Below, in pieces: positions 33,140 to 44,064 of a stretch of 64,000 nucleotides of DNA. The notes beneath the pieces are model-generated. The model saw nothing but the letters and a program-made list of their open reading frames with translations. It did not search any database and was not told the DNA's origin. The stretch's first letter is position 1, and every line of letters starts with the position of its first letter. The stretch covers positions 6,826,589 through 6,890,588 of the forward strand of contig OX235268.1 of the NCBI GenBank assembly GCA_944472135.2. Direction: 5' to 3'. The position numbers and the translations under genes were made by a program. The DNA comes from Trichobilharzia regenti (Eukaryota; Platyhelminthes; Trematoda; Strigeidida; Schistosomatidae).

Positions 33140-34305
33140 CATTCTCTCGAAGCATGTCACTCCAATAATAAGAAATAACCAAAAATCAAGGAGAATATCG
33201 GGGAAAAAAGAATAAATTTGACAAAATGAAGACTTTATCCAACAACTCCCGCCCCGCCAATTGTGGCTTTCTATAACTTTCAATTGTTACTCAAGTAGGC
33301 AGAATTCAACATGTATAGTATAATAACTGTTAAGAATTCTGTATAGATTGATTGATAAGATTTTTTTAATGCACAAATACGTGTGTCATTATAAGAATGA
33401 AACGCTCTATCACCCAACTTTATTTCAAAGTGTGTGTGTGTGTGTTTAGGGGTGGGTGCGTGTGTTCACATTTTTCACTGAAATCGCTTGTTGCGCTTCT
33501 GTCAATACATACCACCACTACTACCTCTGCTTTGTAATACATTGTGCTCATCACTGACCGATCAATCAGTCAATCAATCAGTTGTGCAGTTATAGGGGGG
33601 TGAGGTGGGTAGCACACAGTGGAGGGAGGGGGGCGGGGTAGCAATAGAGAGAGCAGCCTATTTTTTTTCTCTTAAAATGCCAACGAGTATTTCTCTCTCC
33701 TCTTGACGTCATTAACGATGACGCAGAGTAGAAGACGAAGAATGTGTGCTGTGCTGTGCTATTCTAAATCGACAGCATACTTGGGTTTGGCTTTTTTTTC
33801 TCTTTTGCTGCTTCTCTTCTTGTCGTACACAGTTAAGACTCACTCTGATTGACGCAAGTAAACGATTAGACTTTCATATAATATTCATATGAATACAGTT
33901 ATATTCGTTTCTTGTTGTTGTATATCATACATACCATACACGTTTCATATGATAACTTACCTTGCAAATGTGCCTTGAAGAAGACAAGAGAAAGAAAGTG
34001 TGTGTGTGTGTGTTCAGTTTTTCAGAAAATTGACAAATTTTAACCGAATATAATGTAGCAGTATTAGTAGTATTACTCGCGATCACAACACACGAAAATT
34101 CGAATCAGTCTGTTTGTCAGTAACAAAAAAAGTATGTGATTATTGAGTTTAACAGACAGGGAGTCGTGGGGGAGGGAGATATTCTCTAAACTCGTCTGGT
34201 TTTCATTCTTCTCTTGTTATTTGCTCCTCAGAATGTTACATTGTGCGAGGAAAAAACCAACCGTTTGACTATATCATTATTCCCTCGTCTCTAGAGGAGA
34301 ATGAT
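33140..34305. other. Largely single-copy-looking sequence upstream of the known SCAMP exons
   Basis: No transposon recognised apart from GT microsatellites near 33428-33446 and 33999-34012. It includes a G-rich block (33592-33650), a T run (33661-33669) and a TGACGTCA at 33704-33711. It could contain the SCAMP promoter or first exon, but I found no exon with NPF or coiled-coil coding. Confidence 0.35.
33704..33711. promoter_or_regulatory. CRE-like palindrome TGACGTCA
   Basis: Perfect consensus cAMP-response element in a non-repetitive stretch, near a G-rich block. A single 8-bp match may be chance. Confidence 0.25.
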
Positions 34306-34309
34306 GCTC

Positions 34310-34916
34310 AGGAAAGCTTCGTGCACTTTTAGAAGTGTGTGGGTAGTTATTACTTCTCGGCTGCTCCTCAAACCGTCGAAGTTGCTTGATTCTTCGGACA
34401 TCTGAAACAGAGAGAGAGAGAGGGTTAGTGTTGCGTGACCGCAGAGCCCAGGGGACAATTGCTTGAGACAGGCCGGTCACACACGGCCTGTATGAACTGG
34501 TCTCTTGGTTTGGTTCCGTATTAGTAAACTTACCGCCGGTTACGGACACTACCGCAGGGCGAGTCGGGATATACAATTGTTGGGGTCGACTTTTTCTAAC
34601 CCCCTCTCCCCCTCCAGAGTAGAGAGATAGCATAGCTGGTTGGCTGGCATGATGATGGTCATGTGAGGGAAACACCTCACTGCTGTAACACCCCTGTTCT
34701 CCTTCAGTACGACTTCGCCCTCAGACCCCCAGCATAGTGTAAGAAAGATTCTTATACAAAATGCCGGTAACTGCTTTTAGTCTAATCGCTATCCTAACAA
34801 CCTTCCTGGCATGGTAGGTAGACCTGCAGGAACATTGGTTCCAGCCAGTGTAGCTTGTTGGGTCATTGCGATGTGCAAGCCCCCGACCACCACGCCAAGG
34901 CAGCTATCGGTTCGGG
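34310..34916 (-). mobile_element. RTE-A 5' fragment
   Basis: Minus strand: homologous to 40540-40977 (GTTCCCCTGGGCTCTG-type stretch; CAGGCCGGTCACACACGGCC), with its 5' end at 34916 like the 5' end of the full element at 40977. The endonuclease and RT parts are missing, so it is a rare 5'-retaining fragment. Confidence 0.72.
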
Positions 34917-35085
34917 ATTAATCCCTCGGGTTCTGAATGAGCTTCAACACAGGACATCTCCACTTCACTTTGTGTTCTGTCTGCACGGTTCTCTTCACCT
35001 GACCCCACGTTTTCCCACAAACTATGATTTCTTTCTCACATGGTCTCCTCTGTGTTCACCTTCCAAAACTACACTATTTTATTTA
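34917..35085 (-). mobile_element. RTE-B-like scrap
   Basis: Minus-strand similarity to the 3' end near 19590-19640 (CTTCAACACAGGACATCTCC). Too short for a firm subfamily call. Confidence 0.4.
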
Positions 35086-35269
35086 GACGCATAAAAAAAC
35101 TTGTTACAATATAGCATCAAGAAGGATGTGCCACACAATAATAATAAAACAAAATAGATCAAAAAGAAAAAAAGGAAAGAAAAGAAATATAAGTAGAGAA
35201 CGGATAAAGAACTTCATCTGGAAGGAAAACATTCATGCTTAACAAGTTTAAACAGTGTTTGTTAACTAT

Positions 35270-35790
35270 CATCGGGAAGGAAAGAAAGAAGGAAATTGCA
35301 ACATGTTCGCCATTAGTGACTGCGATTCTTGGCCATATCCGATAACGTTTCGAACCATCGATACGATCTGTCTCGCGGACCCCAACTAGAGAGTCTAATC
35401 TAGCACAAACATCCTTCATCTCACAATGCCACGTCGTGGACTGACCACCCTCTCCTCCTTTTCCATCCCGTCTGTGGGCTCAATGTGAATGGTGATCTCC
35501 AGTGTGTTCAAACACACGCCGCCAAACCTCAGAATTACTCACACGATGATGCCATCCATCGAAAGCAAGCAACTCTGTGGAGACAACGATGATCGAACAC
35601 GCAGAGTCGCCGCCGCACATCCTCAGCCTACTCGGAGAGGCCAGGTTTCACAGGCGTAGAGCAGGGCAGCCCGCACCGAAGCATTGTATACCCGACTTTT
35701 GACAGCCAGGCTGACGTCGCGACGGCGCCATAGGTGGCTCAAGTTGATGTATGCCACCCTAGGTGGACAGAGAAAGAGAGCCTGTTCACT
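35270..35790 (-). mobile_element. Diverged RTE-A-like fragment
   Basis: Minus strand: the C-terminal pattern of family A is recognisable by position (cysteine and tryptophan spacing around GTTTCACAGGCGTAGAGCAG and the SNSEV-type stretch), but sequence identity is low. It ends about 150 bp before SCAMP exon A. Confidence 0.5.
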
Positions 35791-35943
35791 GGATCTTTGT
35801 TTATCTACTCAGCACCACACAAGTGCAAGCGAAATGACGCAACGCATATACCCGAATTTTTGTTGATTCCTATTATTAGTAGTATTAAAAGTGATATAAG
35901 TAGTATCGTAATGTTTTTGTAAAATATTTTTTTCCAATTTTAG

Positions 35944-36235
35944 ATCCACACAATTGGCCACCTTTCCCACCATTTTGTCCATGTAAACCATGTGTTAGAC
36001 AAGATTTTGATAATGATATCCCGTATGATTGTCGATGGATGGCTAAAACAGGTTATGGAATTTGGTTAGGTTATGCTGCCTTACTGATACTCAATATGGG
36101 TGGAACACTTGGCTATTTTATTGTTGGTACTGGTGCAGCTGAAGGACCATTGTTTGGTGCATCTATCTTGTTAACTCTTGTTATGCCTCCGTTGAGCTTC
36201 TTCGGTTGGCATCGGCCTTTGTATAAAGCATTAAG
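35944..36235 (+). CDS. SCAMP exon A (pre-membrane motif, TM1, TM2, conserved loop)
   Basis: The acceptor is a T-rich tract ending in TAG at 35941-35943; the donor is AG|GTAAG at 36236. After two bases completing a codon it encodes P-H-N-W-P-P-F-P-P-F-C, then the cysteine-rich C-P-C-K-P-C segment, Q-D-F and a charged stretch, followed by two hydrophobic segments (about Y-G-I-W to F-I-V, and L-F-G-A to F-F-G-W). It ends in the W-H-R-P-L-Y-K-A-L-R loop with the arginine codon split across the intron. An in-frame Met lies at 36039, but homology clearly continues upstream of it, so it is not the start. Confidence 0.9.
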
Positions 36236-39200
36236 GTAAGTAATATATATCTTTGTAATATCAACCTCCCACCACCAGTATATTTGTTTATTTTCTATAG
36301 TTTCGTCTGTAAGGGTTAGTTTTGTTTTTACGAGTTGATCACGGATCGATATAAGTTAGAGAACCATTGAAACCAGGGAGTACTGGACAGCTGCTGTTTC
36401 ATCCTAATTTGGGAATCATCGGCAGGACGCACCCACTGGGGTTCGAAACCAAGACCTTCTGGTCACAAGACAAGCTCGTAAACCATTCAGCCACTGGGAA
36501 GTCGTGAGCAGTGAGTTCCATCCAGATTCACGTGTGAGGATGGATGTCCCACCGACGACATTGGTTGTTGGTCGCATTAAATCAAGAATTGGTAGAAGGT
36601 AGAATTCATGTACTACTGGTCATTGATTCGGGTTCCAGTGACTGAATGGTACACGAGCTTGCCTCACAACCGGAAGGTCCTGGGTTCGAATCCCGTCGAG
36701 GTGGGTGCGTCCTATCGATGATTCCGAAACTAGGATGAAACAGCTGTCCACAACTCCCTACTGGTTTTCAATGGTTCTCTAGCTGGTATTTGTTTATCCC
36801 CATCCGATGGCTGCCATCTTGACGCGGTCCCCGGGTTTCCATATTGCAATGACCCAACAGGTTAATCTGGTCCTACCATGTTAGAAAGGCCGTTTAGATG
36901 CCGGTTACACTAAAAGTAGTTACCATCGTATGTTGGGGGTTGTCTGTCTGTGGGCTCACTTTTACTGCTGGCGAAAATAGGATTGTAACATCATTCAGGG
37001 TGTTTTCATCAGATAACCTAATTTACTTTTTAGCAGTTTGTAGCCGGCGATAAGATCTTCAAACAGGCTCAGACAGATCTTCGACTGTGCAGTCACACGA
37101 CATTAATGCTCTTTCAGTTTCCCAGGAGTACCTCGGGAAGAAATCAACTTTCATTGTGTGGACAGTTATTCTTGGGATTTGGTCTTCTTTGAATGCCATT
37201 TGTCTGTCTGTCTGTCTGTTTTCGACATAGAACTTTGCACAAATGTGCGGAAGTTCAAGTCGCCACACTCCAAGTAGCACGCGAAGCAAGAGAAGAAGGT
37301 ACAAGAAAAGCATAATAGAAACAGTGAGCAGAGGTGTGAGACAAAGGAGTAATAACGAATAACAAAACAGTTTCATTGAAGATCATAAGTCACAGGGAGT
37401 GGATGCATGTGCGCCACTGAGAACGGTTTTGAGCCATGTCACCAATTGTTTCCGACCATAGATTTTTACCGTCCCGAGGACCCCAGTCGGGAAGTCTACA
37501 CCTTCCTACGTGGCTTAGACCAACTGTTGTGGATTTCATTGACTGGTGCCAAGTTTTTGTTTGACCGCCGCTAGCTTTTTTCCAGCCTGACCCTATATCC
37601 GCTAACATAGCTCGTCGAGGGAGGCGATGGCTTGGCATACGTAACACATGTCCTAACCATCTCAGTCTTTGTAGCTTCACGACTTCGTCGATTGATTTCC
37701 CCTGTTTACCTAGAACTCTACGCCTAACCTCCATGTTGCTCACCTTATTATGCCACTTTACACGGGAAATAGAACGCAGGCACCTATGATCAAAGACAGC
37801 TAGTCTTTTCATGTCTTCCACTCTCAGTGGCCAGGTCTCACAACCATAAAGGAGGACGGAGCGGACTGATGAGCAGTACACCCGCCCTTTGGTCGATAGT
37901 CGAACATCTCGTCTACGCCAGAGTCGGCGTAAACTAACAAATGCGAAACGAGCCCCTTGTATTCGTGCTGAGATTTCGTCAGAGATCAGCCCGTTGGGGC
38001 TGATGGTACTTCCCAAATAAGTGAAGCGGTCAACGTGCTCTACCACTTCACTTCCTATTTTTAAACTAGGCGTCGATGTAGTCCAGTCCTGTAACATCAT
38101 CTTGCATTTGGCGGGAGCGAATCGCATGCCAAACATTCGTAGATTGCGGCTCAAGGTGTTTAGAAGACTCTGCATTTCGTCAGCGTCTTCGCCTAGAAGG
38201 ACTATATCGTCTGCATATTCCAAGTCAACGAGATTATTCCCGGTAGCAAGTCAATCCCTGAGTCGCTGAAGTCACCTAGGGTTAAGTCCATTAACACATC
38301 TATGATGAAGTTGAATAGAAAAGGAGATAATGGGCATCCTTGACGGACACCACTGGTCGTCATCAGTTCAGATGACAGCTCGCCGTAAGCCCTCACCTGG
38401 CTGTATGAGTACGAGTAGAGTGCCTTAATCAGTGCAATATATTTTCTTGGAATTCCCTTTACAGCCAAGCATCTCCAGAGAACTTCCCGATCGACAGAGT
38501 CGAATGCTGCCTTTAGGTCAAGAAATATAATGACTGTTGGACGCCGGTAGGAATGCCTATGTTCTAGAATCTGTCGGAGGGTGAAGATATGATCAATACA
38601 CCCTCTTCCTGGTCTAAAGCCTGCCTGGCTCTCTCGTGTTTGTGCTTCCCGAGCACCACTCAGTCTACGCATGATTATTGAGCCTAAGACTTTAGATACT
38701 ATATTAGTCAAGCTAATCCCTCTGTGATTATCACAGGAAGACTTGTCTCCCTTCTTGTATATGGGGATAATCAGTGACTTACACCAACCCGATGGGACTT
38801 CTTCTGATTCCCAGACGCTGCCTAGTACCTCAGTTAATCCGGACAGTAAGCTGTCTCCACCGTACTTAAATACCTCTGGAGTCATTCCATCAGGTCCCGC
38901 TGCTTTGCCTAGTTTCAGATTGGTGACAGCTTTAGTAACCTCAGTTAGTGACGGAGGACCTGTGTCTATATCCCATTCAGGGAGGTGTTGGATGCTCGGA
39001 AGGTTGAGCGTGGCTGTGGGCAAATTAAACTGCTCCTCATAATGCTCTTTCCAACGATCCAGTCGTCTATCCTGTGAGCTAATTATAGTGCCATTTTTTT
39101 CCGAGATTGTCTCACTGATGATTTGTCTTCTCCCACCCGTTTCCCTGATGAGTCCAAAGAGTTGCCTGGTGTTGCCTATCCTCGAAGCTTTCTCCATCTC

Positions 39201-42200
39201 TTTGGCTTTTGTCGCCCACCACTGTTCACGGTCCTTGCGGAGACTTTTCGTAAGTTTCCTCTTGTGCAGCTTTCGCTCCTCATTGAATTCGGAGCTCGCC
39301 GGAATAAGTCTTCTAGCATCTATCAGTTCGGATGAGGCGGTGGAGATCCAGTGGTTTTTACTCACCTTTGGGTTTACCTTATTCACAGCTTTTACAGCTG
39401 TATCTATGGCTGCCTGGATATTTTTCCAAGCTTCTTCAGGGTGAGCACAGCTGTCGAACACAGATATGTGTTTAGCTAGTTCTTCCTCAAATACGGATTT
39501 AGTTTCCTGATCGAGCTGGGGACGTGATGGTTTTACCGCCAGCTGTTTCCTACGTCCGTTCAGTCGTAAGCACACCCGAGCGCGGACCAGTGCATGGTCG
39601 GTATCTACGCACGTGTTCCAGAAGGAGCGACAATCTCCTACCGACCCACGCCAACGATAGCTTATTGCTATGTGGTCTATTTGTGTCCAGCGTTGGTTTG
39701 ATGAAGGGGGTCTCCAAGTCAAACAGTGTCTCTCCTTGTGTTTGAAGTTAGTGCTTACAAGAAACAAATGATTATCAGAGCAGAACTGTAGGAGACGGTC
39801 ACCGTTGTCGGTTCGCTGGCACGGAGCTCCATAGGTGCCACCGACATCCTTCTCAGATTGACACAATTTCCCTACTTGAGCGTTAAAGTCACCAGCTAGA
39901 ACGACTATGTCTGAGCGTTTAGCCTTTCCACCAAACTAGACAGCTTTTGGTAGAACTCATCCTTCGTTTCATCTGAACTGCAGTCAGTGGGGGCGTAGGC
40001 GGAGATTACGAAAAGGCATCGGCGAGTAGTGCAGTCCTTCCTCCTTCTTACTGATCCGTTCAGGCGGACAGCACACATTCGGCTATCTACCGGGATCCAG
40101 TCAAGCAATGTCTTTTCTGCCCTAGTACTCAAAGCTATCCCTACGCCAGCTAATCCTCGTGAACTAGCTGTGGCATCTCCTGACACCCTCAAGGTGAATT
40201 TTGCAGATTCAACCTGTTGGCCAGGTGGGGTTAGGTGAATAACCACACTTGGGTCTTGTATGCGTGTTTCTGAAACACAGCATACATCAATGGCTCGTGA
40301 TGCCAGGGTCTTGGCTAGTGATGCTTGTTGTCCTATTTGGCAAAGTGTCCTAACATTAAGAGCTCCTATATGAAATTGGTGGCGCGGCTTTAAGAGGCTG
40401 TCGGTGGTGGTTTTTTGGCTTCCATCGTTTTTAGTGGACGCAGAGTGGAGAGGAAGTGGAGAGCTATCAAGTCGAGGAGTTGCATCAGTGGAAGGAAGGC
40501 AAGATGATAGAGATGAAGATGAAGACAAAGATGAGTGAGTAATAGAGAGGTTTCGTGTGCATTTCGGATTGTGAGGGCGATTGTTACTTCCCGGCTGCCC
40601 ACACCGTGGAAGTTGGTTGCGTGACCGCAGAGCCCAGGGGACAACTGCTTGAGGCCGGTCACACGCGGCCTGTTTTTGTTTGTTCTTTTTTGTTTGGTGT
40701 GTCTCAGTAGCAGATTTATCACTCCCGCCCTGTGACACGGCAGCAGGAAGCGCGGTCGTTGTTAATCCGGGCCACGGCCGATCCGGCATGAAATTTTGTG
40801 ATTTTGTATTGGACATGATGTTGGATTGGGTAGCTGCTTTTTGTTTAACCGCTATCCAAACAACCTGCCTGGCATGGTAGTACCTCAAGAGACATAAGTC
40901 TCAGCCAGTATAGCTTGAATAGATCATTGCGGTGTTCAAGCCCGACCACCACGTCAAGGTAGCAGCTTTCGGTCGGGGAATGCCATTTAAAGGAAGGCGT
41001 AGGTCTGGTACGCGTTTTTGTACTCATTCATTACTTGAAAGCTTACAAAAATCTCTTTTTCTCTAACTGATTGAAAACCACATTAACCGTGTGCAGTTAA
41101 AGTCAAAAACTTTATTGGTAATTTATTGAATCCACTTGTAGAATTGCAATTGATTGTGTGTGTGTGTTTGTGTATACTGTTCGATTACCAAAATGACGGG
41201 CATAGCATAGTAGTTTGATCTCAGATTTGATCATGGATTAAGATCAGTTAGATAGAGAACCATTGAAAATCAGCACTGGAGTGGAGTAGTGGACAGCTAG
41301 CTGTTTTGCCTCCAAGTTCAGGACTCATCAATAGAACGCACTCACCACAGGAGGTTTGAACCCACGACCTTCCGGTTACAAGGCGAGCTTGTGGGCCATT
41401 CAGCCACTGGGTGAGACCCCGACTCAATGACCAACCCATGAATTCTAACTTCTACCAATTCATGATTTTAGAGCAACTGGTACTGGTCAATATTATCGCT
41501 GGTGAGTATATGCCCTCACTCCCGACCTAGTGGTACAGCCGACTTATTAGTCACGACTTAAAAATTATAAAACATTGGGTCTGATTCCAGTTGCTGTTGA
41601 ATGGTCTACGGGCTTGACCTGTAACCAGATGGTCCTGTGTGCGTCAAACCCCTGAGGTGAGTGTGTCCTGCCAATGAGTCCCATGCCAAGCGGAAGAAAC
41701 ACAGCTGTCCGGTGGGGGGTTTTCTTTTGTGTGACTAATATCGATCCATAGTCACACTTGAAATAAAATCAATGCCCAATCAATACACCCACTAACTTTT
41801 AAAAATTAAGCATAATAAGTTTATATGTATAGAAATATATGTAAAAAACAAAGAATTTCTACCCTATTCTCATTGATTGTGATATAATTTATTGATATAT
41901 GCCCCTTCCCCGATTAATTGATTGACTGTCTGTTTGTTCGCCTATTGTGTTGTGTTCCTGAATGATCTTTTTTTGTATTAGATTAACCTCAGTAGGTCTG
42001 TTCTTATACAAAATACAATGTAGGAAGACACGCATTTCTCCTTACTCTAATTGAAGCGCGCATATAAGACGGAACATGTAAAACTGACATATGATAATAA
42101 TCACAAGTGTTATTGCATATCCACCCTAACTCCCTTTCTTTTTCTGCCTTTCTCTCTGTTTATCTAACCAACTTTCAATAGGTCAGACAGTTCAATTAAT

Positions 42201-44008
42201 TATATGATATTTTTCATCTTCTTCTCTGCTCAAACAATTGTCATTTTAATCCAATGTCTTGGTATTGATTATCTCGGATCATGGTGAGTTTTGTTTTAAT
42301 TTGTTTGGGTGTTTGTTGGTGTTGGTGTTGACCCATGTTGACTCATACGACCTACAATTTTACCATTTAGAAAACAGAAAGATCGAGCAAGCGAATGAAT
42401 ATTTTGCTTTTCAATTATTTTAATTAGACACTAGTCAGTAACTAGTCTGATGTGTCTAGTCCTTTGGTTGTTTGATGCAGACTGAATTCTGTCAGTCAGT
42501 CAGGTTTTCAATGTGGCCACCATTCTAGGTAGCTGGACATCACGGTGCACATTGATTTGATGTTATTAGATGGTTGGAGGCAATCGGCTACGGGGAAGCC
42601 CCTCCTCACCTAGGTTTCGTGCTAGTTGGCACTCACCAGTCAGTCAGCAAGGCGTATCTGCAACCTTCAAGGAACTAACTCACATGTCCTTTCTGAGATT
42701 CGAACCCGCGTCACCCAGTGCTACAGTCCCACAGGAGGTCAATCGCGAGCCCGAATTATTTTATTTATTTTTTTTATTTTTGATTACAGCTTGATTCCAC
42801 ACCGTATTTTTGGTACAAGTATGGAATTTTCAGCATGGATATCGGTAGCCCAAATTTTGCAGGCCGACTATAGATATCAGGTGTGCGCCGGCGTGGGCTC
42901 AAACCTCGGACCACGTGCATGGTCAGCGAGAGTCCTAACCACTGTGCCACCGACGCACAGTGGTAACGTCTCTGACTACAGTACTCACTAGGTGACGCGG
43001 GTTCGAATCTCAGAAGGGATATGAGTCCCTCCGAGGTTGCAGATACCCCTTGCTGATGAGTGCACGAAACCTTGGGTCTAGTCAAGGCTTCCTGTGGCCG
43101 ATTGCCTCCATCCATGTAACACTTTTCAATTAGATCTTCATCTCGCTCTGGCTCTACTCTAATATACATTTATAGCACTTTTATTACAATACACAACAGT
43201 TTACCAATCATCAAGCGGCCCCGATATGTTTGTTAAAAATAATTAGTCGGTGTCAACATGTCAAGCATTGAGTTGATAATTAACGAAGAAAATTAACAAA
43301 TCCGATTAAAAGGTAGAAATGGTTAGAATAAATTAGTTTTACAAGGATAACACGTAAATTAAAGATGAAATAGTCAGAAAAAATAATAAAATAATTTGGA
43401 AGATTATAATTTTTAAAAGTTTAGAGGGAAGAGGGCTCTGTGGGGGGGTGGGGGGTATACTAACAATTTTGTCTTGTTTTTATATTTCCTTCTGTTTTTG
43501 CTTCAGTGGTTGGATCAATGGGATCAAAACTTTGAATCATCATGATGGTGTTGGCATTTTTATGCTCTTAATTGCTACTATGTTCTCCGTGCTTGCCGGA
43601 TTCTGTGCCTTCTTATTATATAAGGTAAGATAAATAAAAAGAGGATTATTTATTGTTCTATACATACATACTGTTATAGCTGCAATGAATTAAGGTAAAA
43701 CCCCGTCGCCAATTTGTTATAACGGTAGGGTATTGAATGAAGACGTTTTCACCTTGCTCTGTCTGCGCCTGAACTAATCTGTCTATCTGCTTGTCGTACC
43801 TTCCGATTTAGTAAAGCACGCAAATATCAAAAGACAAAGGCTGGACTGTGACTGTGTATTGAAGTGCAACAACGATAAAGAAAGCCATGGTATTTATACA
43901 TTTTACAACAATATGGACAGCTAACAGCATTTGAAATAATTTATCTTAATAGCCAATAACAAAGTGCGTGAGAGATGATAATATACCATATGTGCGAGGT
44001 TGACAGTC

Positions 44009-44064
<56 letters not shown>

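Larger units (their letters stand above)
37201..40977 (-). mobile_element. Near-complete RTE-clade non-LTR retrotransposon (family A), 3777 bp
   Basis: The element runs on the minus strand from 40977 (5' end CCCCGACCGAAAGC) to 37201, where it ends in a CAGACA-type simple repeat typical of RTE 3' tails. It is flanked by a perfect direct repeat GAATGCCATT (37191-37200 and 40978-40987; 11 bp if the following T is counted), a target-site duplication. It encodes an apurinic-like endonuclease followed by reverse transcriptase, broken only by two apparent one-base deletions near 39914 and 38241. It sits antisense in SCAMP intron 1. Many truncated copies of the same family occur elsewhere in this window, so it serves as the reference copy. 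Confidence 0.9.

Noticed and set aside
36039..36239. Met at 36039 as the start of a short single-exon membrane protein
   Set aside because: Conserved SCAMP residues precede it in the same frame back to the splice acceptor at 35943, and the frame continues across the donor at 36236.
40029..40238. Plus-strand open frames of 60-120 codons over 38-41 kb
   Set aside because: They are reading shadows of the minus-strand RTE endonuclease-RT coding region and carry no family motif.
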